DNA of 64,000 bases, from positions 52,330,438 to 52,394,437 of the forward strand of contig OZ024724.1 in assembly GCA_964016875.1 (NCBI GenBank), read 5' to 3'. The first letter of the stretch is position 1. Each line of letters begins with the position of its first letter. Source of the stretch: Fallopia convolvulus (lineage: Eukaryota; Streptophyta; Magnoliopsida; Caryophyllales; Polygonaceae). The notes below the pieces were generated by a model that was not told the DNA's origin, ran no database searches, and saw only the letters and a list, made by a program, of their open reading frames with translations. The translations under genes were made by a program, and so were the position numbers. Positions 43,868-54,055 of the stretch are shown here, in pieces.

Positions 43868-44062
43868 TGTAACACCCTAGTAGTTTATAAGGAATTGAGG
43901 TGATATCCATGTCAACAAGAGCTCTTTCTTTTTTTAAGTTTGAGTGAGGACAAAGAACTCAAAAGTTAGCGTGTAGGGGCGAGAATAGTACCAGGATGGG
44001 TGACCTCTTGGGAAGTCCTCAGGTTGGCATGAGATTTCGCTTCTAAGGCCTCGGGCCTTACA
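43868..44062 (+). repeat. Cassandra-type solo LTR with target duplication
   Basis: 195 bp from TGTAACACCC to GGGCCTTACA, flanked by AACAA on both sides (43863-43867, 44063-44067). It contains a segment matching the 3' half of plant 5S rRNA. This combination (short LTR, TGTAACACCC start, 5S-derived internal promoter) defines the Cassandra group of non-coding TRIM retrotransposons. No interior or second LTR is present. Confidence 0.9.
43964..44028 (+). promoter_or_regulatory. 5S rRNA-like internal promoter inside the Cassandra LTR
   Basis: GTTAGCGTGTAGGGGCGAG corresponds to the A-box region, AGTACCAGGATGGGTGACC to the intermediate element and C box, and TTGGGAAGTCCTC follows as in 5S rRNA. The 5' half of 5S is not recognisable, so this is not a 5S gene. 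It could recruit TFIIIA and RNA polymerase III, as proposed for Cassandra. Confidence 0.8.
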
Positions 44063-44067
44063 AACAA

Positions 44068-46961
44068 CTTGTCCTTCCAAAGGACACATTTATATTCCTA
44101 CACTTTTATTCTTGGGGCGCAAGACAATTTTACAAAGGACGTTTTTGCCCTTATTTCTTTGATATGCTAAAGTACGTCTCTACCCTTCTTTCCTTGAAGC
44201 GTAAAAAAAAAAGATTTTAATTTGTTGGGTATATTTCCACACAACTTAGCTCTTCATTTCCTTCATAGTTCATGTGGTAAATATATTTCCATGAAATACT
44301 TAGATAGTCATGTTCGTTCCTACTAACGTTTGTTATTATCATCAAAACTATTGAAGAAAACATTATTCTAGTATTAGAAACTTGATTATTCCTAACATTA
44401 TTCATTCCAACATTATTATCATTTCGAGAAGAGTTGAATAGCAAACTGTATGCATTGATATGCAAACGATATATGTTGACAATATATCCCATTCAAAATC
44501 AAATCAGACAAATACATTGATCGAAGTGGACCCGAGGTGGGAATTTTCAAAGCAAATGCAAAAAAATGAAACTAGCTAATGTTGAATGTTGAGGAAGAAA
44601 ATGGAATGGAAGGCAAGTTTGCCCAATTCACGGTGATCAAGCTGTTTGGAGTGCCCGTAAAGCAAAAGGAGCTCCGTCCGAAACCAAATACTCTTTTTTG
44701 GGGTTTTGTGGGATTTTATTGATTTTTCGCTCAAGGGTGTGCCTATGAGACGGAGAGAGGGGGGAGTGAAAAGACAAGTCAAACGTCCAATCGGAGGGTC
44801 CTAAAATCATAAGACAAAATGGGGATGACTTGTCAATCCTATGGATTTCGTGAGTTTTGGATTGCAACGCAATACTGTCCACTGCACTCTGCATCTCTGG
44901 TATTGGAGTAGTATGATAGAGTGTGTGTCCCTCCCAACCCTCCCTCTGCCATTGCAGGCTACCACTACCAGTTTCGAGCTCCCACTTTTCTCCACGTGCC
45001 TCCTCCCCTCCCCTCACGTGATTTCCCCCTCCTCTTTAATAACTCCACTACATTAATACTCCAATACTCCAATACTCGATCGATCTACACATATAATAAT
45101 ATGGTATAATAATTATTAATATCTTATCATGGGTTTCCCAAATTAAATTAAAATTAAATATTATATACTAGTATCATATAGGGTTGGTTGGTTGGCTGGT
45201 TGTCTCATGTCTGCATGATGAGTCCTGCCTCTAGATGTTTCATTTTTGACCATGACCACTTGTTTCCCATATTCCACTCCCTATGTAATTCAACTTCAAT
45301 TCTTTTTACTTTTTCTTTTACCTTCTTCACTCCCACATACCACTCTGTTTTTAATGGTTTATCCACTTTTAAGATTTCAGTATCTTTTTTATGGAAACCT
45401 ATCCATTAATTATTTCTTACAAAATAGTTACAAGTCCAGTTATTATCTAGAAAGCTTTATATATAAAGTGATAAACTCACTTAAATAAATTCTAAAAAAA
45501 GATTTAACATAAAAAATATTTAGATGGAGATGAACTTAACTTGATCGATTATTAATCAATTAATTAATGAACAATATCCCTCAAACTCCACATAGAGTAA
45601 CTTCACTCTAACTAAATACGTATTTAACATTTAAATCCAATCTTCTTACCAAAGAAAAGAAAAGAAAACAATATTTGGTGGATTTTTTCGTTGGTTAGAT
45701 CGATCTTTCAAACATACACAAAAGTCCAAATATAGCACGATTACCCAAGTAAAACACTATGACTAGCTTGGAATTCCATTAGTAATCATTAATCCACTGC
45801 GCTGCACCCAATTACTCCCCCCTTTGTACGGACTGTATCAAAAATTGGTATCAACAGGAATTTTAGGGTCACTAATTTAATTACACTACTTCCTAACTAC
45901 CTGCAGCAACCTGTTTACGTCAAACTTCGCTTTCAGTCGGTAAATCTTGGGATTTCTTTATTTTGATTTTGCCGGATCTGGATGCTAACTAATTTATGCC
46001 GCTTCATTAGTGTGGCAATTTTTGTAATCTTACTAGTATATTGCAAGCTAACATCACATATTGGACCTCAGTATTACAATAATCTATAACCGCACCCCAT
46101 GAATAGATTGTGACAAAAATAACGTACTAGCTGGAACCAATTAGATACGTTGTATTTTATAGGATGCTAACAGATTTTACAGAAAAAAAATAGGATGCTA
46201 TAGTTGTGACACATTATTATGTAACAAGGTAATATTTTATCAATCCAAATTCCCTTTGTCGTGAAAAATTCCTCTTTATACTCTAGCATAAGATGATTGG
46301 CTGGTTCGTTTCCTAGTTAATCAAGAAAAAGAAATTTATTCATCAATAAAATAACAAAAAAGTAATAAGAAAACAAAGTGAGGAGTGAGATATATATGTA
46401 CGACTTTTTAAACCTATGCCTTTAGAGCATAAGTTAAGAACCTTGAATTGAAAAAACAAAAATTGATAAAATATATTATATATGATTATGTAGTACTATT
46501 TTTTAATAGGGTTTATAAACTTTGTTTGAAGGTGTTAATTTCTAAAACCAGTATTCTTATCCTATGATTTTAGATTATATGTTAAAAAATTGATGTACAT
46601 AATATGCAAAATTGTTAGGGTGCCTTTGTTGTTTCCTTTCCCAAAGTAATGAGGTGTGAAGTACTACAATTTACAAATTTTGACTTCATAGTAGCTTGCT
46701 GGTTTTATGGGTGCTTGCCTAAATTTGTCAAGAGAAAGGCAAGGGAAGCTAGTGGAAAAAACTGAAATTGGGTAATTGGATGTAGTAGAAATGAAGGATA
46801 TAAATGCCGTGCATTATTCCAATTTAATGCTATACGGAGTTCGTATTTCTTCCAAAGTAAAAAATATAAAAATTTATAAAGGTCAAGAGAATAGAAATAT
46901 TAGAAAATGATCGAAAAGCTATAGGAGTAAGATGGATATTACTTCATTTACTAATATATTA
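44068..46961. other. Long intergenic interval upstream of the host gene
   Basis: No supported gene. 44640-45060 has higher GC, overlapping open frames on both strands and a CT-rich strand, without any domain. The remainder is AT-rich. I saw no clear MITE ends or tRNA. Confidence 0.45.
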
Positions 46962-46969
46962 ATAGTAAG

Positions 46970-47405
46970 TAGACTTGTCAAAAGCTTACCGAACCTGCTA
47001 ACTCGACCCGAACCGTCCGATAATTTTAGGGCCAAGACCCGAAATTTAGAACCCGAAACCCGAAGGAACCCGAAACCCATTGGGTTGAATCCCGAAACTC
47101 GTTGAGATGACGAATTTAGTATATTTATAAAAAAAAATTAAAATTTATTTTGAAAATTATAATACGGAGTATATTTTATCATCAAAATAAAGGAGAATAA
47201 TCTATTATAATTAAATATTATTATTTAATTAAAAATTGATTTTAATAATCATAGAAAAATGGTTATTTAGACCCGTTGGTCAACCCGGTCAGAACGAAAA
47301 CCCGCTATATATAACCCGACCCGATTGACCCGTAACCCATAACGAAACCGAACCCAATTTAACCCGAACCCGCATGACCCGACCCGATTGACAGGTGCAG
47401 GTCTA
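46970..47405. mobile_element. hAT MITE, upstream copy (436 bp)
   Basis: Ends are TAGACTTGTCAAAAGC and TTGACAGGTGCAGGTCTA, flanked by 8-bp duplications ATAGTAAG (46962-46969) and ATTGTAAG (47406-47413) with one mismatch. The interior has repeated ACCCGA words around an AT-rich centre. The element at 52785-53217 is the same family in the opposite orientation. It lies about 1.5 kb upstream of the host gene ATG. Confidence 0.88.
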
Positions 47406-47661
47406 ATTGTAAGTGTATCAAATATTTAAACAATAAGTATAACCCAGAAAATAACATATTTAATTTCTTGCTTACATATTGACAACTAGTTCGTAATCAT
47501 AAAATGATAATGCTCAGTACGTAGTAAGAGCTTCTACCAACAATTGGTTTGTAAAACTTGGTATGGAGAGATCAAATTAAGGTCGCCTAGAACCTTTTGT
47601 AATATCCTCTAATAAATTACCGTATAATTAAAAAAGAGAGATAATAGTGGAAGTCTCTACT

Positions 47662-47967
47662 TAGAGGTATGTCGAGTTCCGGTTTAACGGTTCCTCGATT
47701 TGGTTCCAATTTTTCCGGTTTCGGGGTGGTTTCTGTTCCGGTTTTGTTTCGAACCTTTTTAAAAACAAAAATAAATGTTAAAAATGCAAAACCGTGATCA
47801 CGGTTTTGGAGCTGTGATCCGGTGATTCCGGTTCTGGAATCCAGTTCTCCGGTTCCAAATAATGTGGAACCAGGACTGGAACCGACAGACTCCCGGTTCC
47901 TCCGATTTAGTTTCGGTTCCAGAATCGTCGATTTTTTGGTTCGATTCGGTTCCCGCAAACACCTCTA
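47662..47967. mobile_element. hAT MITE related to the 13.6-kb hAT (306 bp)
   Basis: TAGAGGTATGTCGAGTTCCGG at the left and an inverted TAGAGGTG end at the right, flanked by perfect 8-bp duplications TCTCTACT (47654-47661, 47968-47975). The left terminus matches the hAT terminus at 13648 at about 19 of 21 bases, and both carry GGTTCCGG-type subterminal repeats. It contains the 14-bp palindrome ACCGTGATCACGGT. It ends about 0.9 kb before the host gene ATG, so it lies in the presumptive promoter. Confidence 0.9.
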
Positions 47968-47975
47968 TCTCTACT

Positions 47976-48864
47976 ACCTTCACTTTTTTTTGGTAGAATC
48001 TTTACTACCTTCACTATGGATGCTTATATACATCTTAATAATATTGGGCCTACCTAATTTTAATTAGTAAACTACTTTTCAGTTCTACTCAATTTCTGTA
48101 CATTAGCGGAAAAATGGATTTTTTTTTTAAACTAATGTAAAAACGCAATATGGAGAATTACAGTAAATTTCTACAAGATACGATGGAAATAAAACGATAA
48201 TGCCTACAAAAATATAAATTGAATAAAAAGGGATAATATATATGTGATGACACTTAAAACTGACAATTATATAGAGACCATTGAAAGAGAATATAAGCGC
48301 AATAAGTTGTACACCGAGCAAGCTCAGGCTTCCTTTTTAAATAGTGTTGTTGTTGTGTTTTGGGTGTGGTGTGTAACTCTCTTACCTTGCTTCTTCTTCA
48401 CAGCCGCCCGGATTTTGCCCACCGCTTTTCCTCCCTCCTCCTTTGTCCTGTCTTCTTCCCTCGTCTCATCTCATCTCTGTAAAACCCAATCCTTCAATCT
48501 CACACAATTCTGATCTACTAACCAAACCAAATCAAATCACCCAAAACAAAATATGCACAAGAAGTAGTTCAATCTTATCTTTAGAGCCATCAACCAAATC
48601 AAAGATCTAGAAAATCAATCCAAATCCACAAAACATACCTAGCTCATAAAGATAAAAGCAAGAACAACAATGGAGAAATTACCTTCTTCTTCTTCCTACC
48701 ACCGTTTCTAACCCTAATCGCCAACCTTAATTAGCAAATCCTCTTTCTTCTTCTTCTTCTGCTAATTAATTACTTGAGTCTGGATCCAGCCCTAACTTTG
48801 GATTTATTTTATTTTTCCCTTCTAATTAAGCAAGGGAAAAAGTAATTAAAGAAGGGTCGCCAAA
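47976..48864 (+). promoter_or_regulatory. Presumptive promoter and 5' leader of the BOP-like gene
   Basis: A TTTTTAAATAG box at about 48334-48344 is the best TATA candidate; the DNA after it becomes C/T-rich (48380-48480) and then A-rich, as in plant leaders. If transcription begins near 48370 the leader is about 500 nt and holds two short upstream ORFs: a 4-codon one at 48553-48567 and a 13-codon one at 48670-48711. Transcript start is inferred, not shown. Confidence 0.45.
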
Positions 48865-51302
48865 ATGAGCGTGGAAGAGACGCTGAGATCTGTGTCGCTG
48901 GACTACCTGAACCTGCTGATAAACGGGCAGGCGTTCAGCGACGTGACGTTCAGCGTGGAAGGGCGGCTGGTGCACGCCCACCGCTGCATCCTGGCCGCCC
49001 GCAGCCTCTTCTTCCGCAAGTTCTTCTGCGGCCAGTCCGACCTCCTCCAGCCCGTCGACCCCTCCTCGGGCCCCGGCCCCAGCACCACCATGATGATGGC
49101 CTCGCCCCATTCCTCCTCATCCTCCTCCCCCCGCGGGGCCCACCCCCACTCCCACCAGGTCATTCCCGTCAACTCCGTCGGCTACGAGGTCTTCATGCTC
49201 ATGCTCCAGTTCCTCTACTCCGGCCAGGTCTCCATCCTCCCCCAGAAGCACGAGCCCCGCCCCAATTGCGGCGACCGCGGCTGCTGGCACACGCATTGCT
49301 CCTCCGCCGTCGATCTCGCCCTCGACACCCTCGCTGCCGCCCGATCCTTCGGCGTCGACCAGCTCGCTTTGCTTACCCAGGTCCGTTTTTCTTTTCTTTG
49401 TAAAAAAATAAAAATTAAGATTTGATTTTTTTTTTACTTTAACTTCTTCGAGCTACTCGGTCTCTTTTCTTTCTAGGAACGAGCTATGATTATTGTTTCT
49501 TATTTGGGGATGAATTGAGGTGGGTGTGTGACCATGACGACCCCAAATCTGTCGTTTTGGGGATGATTTTTTCCCATGTACCCCTTTATTTTTTGCCGTC
49601 TTTCTGTATTTTGATTAAACAAATTTAAAGTTTCTGGTCCGTGGGGTGTGCGCTAGCTGTGTATATAATTTATACAATACTTTGTATGGGTACCATATCT
49701 ATGATATGATTAGGTATTATTATTATCATATTGTTATCATGAAGTGGAGTATGAGGTTTGCTATTTGGCCACAACCTCCATTTGCAAAACCCAAGAAATA
49801 AAAAAGGAGCTTTTTGAGCCGATCGATTTGCTGAGTGTGAATGTGTTTCATTCTTGTGATTTTATGTCATAATTAATTTGTCCGATCATTCTTTTATTTT
49901 TCCCTTTTTTGTTGATTCATGGAGTCCTAAGCACCTCTTTGCTTATCAATTTCACTATGTAAGGACTACGACCAAGGTCATGATGACATCAAAAGAGTGC
50001 TGTTTTGCAGGAAATGGCAACGGCCTCACTCCAAATCCATACTTCTTTTGTGCTTACACCCTCAGTGGCTCAGTCCATGTATATATCTCCCATGTCTTGT
50101 CCATCAATAGTCATCTAAAACCAAATAAATCATTCAAACTCCCCTCTGAATTCCCATACTTTCCTCATTTGTGTCATAAAAAATCCCCACAAAATTTCAT
50201 TTACCTAGCTATATCTACCTAGCTACATCACACCTCTTGTTTGTTTTCTTCCTAGCTAGCTAAAATCTGTTATACATGGTATACAATTACAAATGCAATA
50301 ATTAGAATTGTGATCTAACCTAATTATATACATTTCTTTCCAAAAATTTACCAATTGCAGAAACAGCTAGCAGTGATGGTAGAGAAGGCATCAATAGAAG
50401 ACGTAATGAAAGTGCTAATAGCATCAAGAAAGCAAGACATGCAACAGCTGTGGAGCACCTGCTCCCACCTCGTCGCCAAATCGGGGCTCCCGCCCGAAAT
50501 CCTGGCCAAACACCTCCCAATCGACGTCGTCTCTCAAATCGAAGAGCTCCGCCTCAAATCCACTCTCTCCCGCCACCACTCCCTCCACCACCTCCACCAC
50601 CAGAACCTCGCCGAGCTCGAGGACCAAAAGATCCGGCGAATGCGGCGCGCCCTCGACTCCTCCGACGTCGAGCTCGTCAAGCTCATGGTGATGGGGGAAG
50701 GCCTGAACCTGGACGACGCCCTCGCCCTCCACTACGCCGTCCAGAACTGCTCCCGGGAGGTGGTCAAGGCGCTGTTGGAGCTGGGCGCGGCCGATGTCAA
50801 CTACCCCGCGGGCCCCTCTGGGAAGACGCCGTTGCACTTGGCGGCGGAGATGGTGTCGCCGGATATGGTTGCGGTCTTACTCGACCACCATGCTGACCCC
50901 AATGTGAGGACCGTTGAAGGGATTACTCCTCTTGATGTCTTGAGAAGTCTTACTTCGGATTTTTTGTTTAAAGGGGCGGTTCCCGGGTTGACCCATATCG
51001 AGCCCAATAAGCTTAGGCTTTGTTTGGAGCTTGTTCAGTCGGCGGCCATGGTGATTTCAAGGGAAGAAGGGAATGATAATGAGAATGGTAGTGCGGGGAA
51101 TTGCACCACGTCGTCAACGGGTGCAATGTACGAGCAGAATAGCGGCGGAAACATGGATTCGAGGTTGGTTTATTTGAATTTGGGGGCCGGAGTGGGATCT
51201 AGCCATCACCACCACCAAGGCCATCATCATCACATTGGGGAAGATGATCATAGTAATCCTAGTAGTAGTATGGGGAAATCTCATGGGATGCCTCATTGGT
51301 AG
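48865..51302 (+). CDS. BOP: BLADE-ON-PETIOLE / NPR5-NPR6-like BTB-ankyrin co-regulator
   Basis: Spliced from exon 1 (48865-49380) and exon 2 (50361-51302), a phase-0 GT-AG intron between glutamine and lysine codons, giving 485 residues; Arabidopsis BOP proteins are of similar size. ATG 48865 opens the family N-terminus (MSVEETLRSVSLDYLNLLIN). The BTB/POZ domain begins near residue 18 (AFSDVTFSVEGRLVHAHRC). A C2HC zinc site is at C135, C140, H142, C145, the same spacing as in NPR1. A serine/histidine-rich insert splits the BTB. Exon 2 has the helical DUF3420-like part, ankyrin repeats at about 285-370 (DDALALHYAVQN, GKTPLHLAAE, EGITPLDVL) and a C-terminal LRLCLELVQSAAMVISREEG block, ending histidine-rich. 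It lacks the long NPR1 C-terminal region, which is normal for BOPs. Family role: nuclear/cytoplasmic partner of TGA bZIP factors, and Cullin3 adaptor, controlling leaf base, floral organ and abscission patterning. Confidence 0.95.
49381..50360 (+). other. Intron of the BOP-like gene
   Basis: Starts GTCCGTTT and ends ACCAATTGCAG, preceded by AT-rich DNA. 980 bp. The position after the BTB domain (between ...LLTQ and KQLAVM...) is the conserved intron site in BOP genes as I recall them. No transposon is seen inside; a GATGATTTTTTCCC-type stretch is ordinary AT-rich intron. Confidence 0.92.
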
Positions 51303-52776
51303 GTTCAATCAATTAATCCTAGTAGATGATCGAGCCGGATTGTTGAGCTGATCGATCCATCATCAATGTTTAGTTACTCTAGCTAGTAGGGAATTTAGGT
51401 GTTGGGTATGTTGGATTACTAATTAATTTTCATTTTTACATTTACTGTCTGTTGTACTTGTACTGATTTTACTCAAGAGCTTCATAAATTTGGACTCAAG
51501 TGGTAGTGTTTGTGTGTGAAATTATGGTTTTTTTTTTGCTTGCTTGGATGATGTGCAATTTGAAAGGTTAAAAAAGGGGAGAAATTCCAAATTTTGGACA
51601 AGAAGAGAATCTGGTGAATGGGTAGATGATGGGATGGGGAGGATGAGGAATGCAGAGAGTGATGAGAAGGCTTCCATTCAACAGGTCAATCTTTTCAACA
51701 CCTCACCTGTCAACTTTTTTTTGTGTGGGTTTATTAGAAGAGATTTTTTTGATGGATTTGTTATTTTATAAGTTTTGAATAATTGAATGTATTGCTTAAG
51801 ATTAAGGGAAGATAGAATAACAATTTTAATGGGGAATTTGTTTTCAGCTTTCTAATCTCTTGTCCCCCATTTTGCTAGCTCACCATCCCATCCTATTCAT
51901 ACTTTTCTTTTTCCTTTCCTTTCTAGTCATTTCAGTTTATTTTTATCAATTTTTAAATACATCAATCTAGAATAAAAGGCATGGTTTTCCCCCTTCGGTG
52001 GCGTTTGGTTGGAGAGAAAGGTAGGGACAGAAGAGAATAAATGAATAAAAATAGTTGATTGGAACGAAATATATATGATTATACTGGAAAGAAATCATAG
52101 AGCTTAAGGACTAATCAGAATTTATTAATTGATAAATAATTTATACAGGCTCACATAAAAAGACATATAGTTGATACTTAGCACGGCAAATTATTTCAAA
52201 AAGGGACCTACAACCCTTGTATCTCATACCAAAATCTTTCCCCATACGTCAAAGAAAATGTTACACTTGATCTCTTCCATATATAGATTGCTTACTTTTT
52301 AAAATATTTATGCATCCGTACAAAAATCATATAGCTTGGCTAAGTATCTTATGTGTTGAAAACAATGACTTATTTGAAAAAATTAGTATAGTGGAATGGT
52401 AGGTTCCATAAATGTTTATATAAAAAATTGGGATTGAGCGTTTATGACATCTAATCACGTTGTTAAGTCTCTAAAGATAGTATATAAAGGTTTTCAATTC
52501 GACTTTTATAGGCGGCGCTTTTCATAGAAAAATTTAAGATTGATTTTCCTTGACAACATGTATGAATAAACCGAATTGAGAGAAGCGCAACTAAATATAG
52601 GTTATATCTAAGATTTTTTATTAAAAAAACAAAGAATTATAGAACATTGATGCTCTGAACCCATTTAGAGAAAGAATCAACAATTTGAAAATTCACTATT
52701 TCGACCAAAATAGCAATTTATTAATGAAGAAGAAGGTAATTAAGTCGTCAACTAAACCATGACGCACCCACCATCA
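51303..52776 (+). other. 3' flank of the BOP-like gene
   Basis: The 3' UTR probably ends near 51490, where TTCATAAATTTGG offers a weak polyadenylation signal. A 75-codon open frame at 51544-51771 has no domain and is not annotated as a gene. 51780-52776 is AT-rich and unassigned. Confidence 0.4.
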
Positions 52777-52784
52777 AACGCAAC

Positions 52785-53217
52785 TAGACCTGTCAATCGG
52801 GTCGGATCGTGCGGGTTCGGGTTCGGTCATTTCGGATTCGAGTAAAATCGGGTTCCGGTTCGTTATGGGTCATGGGTCAATTGGGTCGGCTTGTAGCGGG
52901 TTTTCGGTCGGATTGGGTTGACCAGCGGGTCTAAAATCTCCTTTTTTTCTTATGATTATTAAAATAAATTCTTAATTAATATATAATTATAATATATTAT
53001 TTTCATTTATTTTAATAATAAAATATATTATAAGTTTCAAAATAAATTTAAAAAATTCTATAAATATACTAAATCGGTCAACCGAACGGGTTTCTGGTTT
53101 CAACCCAACGGGTTCGGTTTATTTCGGGTTTCGGGTTTAAATTATCGGGTCTTAACCCTAAAATTATCGGACAGGTCGGATCGGGTTAGCGGGTTATGTC
53201 AGTTTTTGACAGGTTTA
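52785..53217. mobile_element. hAT MITE, downstream copy (433 bp)
   Basis: Starts TAGACCTGTCAATCGGG and ends TTTTTGACAGGTTTA, with perfect 8-bp duplications AACGCAAC (52777-52784, 53218-53225). The interior (GGGTCGG, GGGTTCGGG, AT-rich centre) is the reverse complement of the element at 46970-47405. It lies about 1.5 kb after the BOP stop codon. Confidence 0.92.
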
Positions 53218-53225
53218 AACGCAAC

Positions 53226-54055
53226 CCATCGTTCAATTCATCTGTGACCCTCCTTCCAAAAACCTCTGACTTCTCCATTGGTCACCTCCATCATAGACCT
53301 TATGCATCACATAATTTAACTAGAGCAGTTCTAGCCGATCGAACTGTGAGGCAAACCAAAAAACCTTAAAATGAGTATATATTGTTGGCAAAGGGTTCTA
53401 CTAAAATTGGACATTAATTGGTAGTTATTAATTTGCTTGCTAATCGAGTGGTTTCAATTTAATGGATGAGATATTATACTCCAATAATAGTAATGTACCA
53501 TCGATCAAATATATATTATCATCAACATAAATAGTTGATACTTTTGGGGTGTTACCCAGGGCGGTGCTTCATAGATGAATACCTAAATTGGGAAATGAGT
53601 TGTCCCATGACTTCAACTTGATACCTTTTCGTGGAAAATCCACCCCCTTTATATAAAAAACAAATTAATAATAATTGAGTGTGATTATATTGGCCAGCTG
53701 AAAATTGAACAATAATCGTAGGAGAATCATAGCCCTAATTAATTAATAAGACAAGTAGATTGGGTTGTCTTGCATGAATACGACACCCAAAAGTCCTTGC
53801 TCAATAAACTTTATTTTTTGCTACTATATATTATTGATATGATCCACCAACATCTATATATATATACTTAATTAATATAATGCATTAACGTTCATGATAA
53901 CAACATAATTTCTTAAAGTGGAAAAATGTGGGCTTGATTTGGTGTATAGGAAGAAAGATTAATTAATAAATATAGATGTTACGGTGGATTCCCTTGCAAT
54001 TTGCATGTGATCCTCTTTTTGGATGATTAAATTTTGCTTGCCTTTTTGTGTAAAA
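53226..54055. other. Unassigned intergenic DNA
   Basis: AT-rich; nothing recognised. Confidence 0.5.

Noticed and set aside
43868..44062. Possible 5S rRNA gene
   Set aside because: Only the 3' half matches 5S; it lies within TGTAA...TTACA ends with a 5-bp target duplication, so it is a Cassandra-type LTR.
44637..45017. Minus-strand 126-codon ORF and overlapping plus-strand frames
   Set aside because: All frames are open by composition, with no domain, splice partner or codon signal; probably non-coding.
47617..47958. Minus-strand 113-codon ORF
   Set aside because: It lies almost entirely inside the 306-bp hAT MITE; its peptide reflects GGTTCC repeats.
50424..50896. Overlapping ORFs on both strands within BOP exon 2
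   Set aside because: These are shadows of a GC-rich true exon; their products are low-complexity and match no family.
51544..51771. 75-codon ORF downstream of BOP
   Set aside because: No domain or recognisable start context; it lies in the 3' flank and ends in AT-rich DNA.
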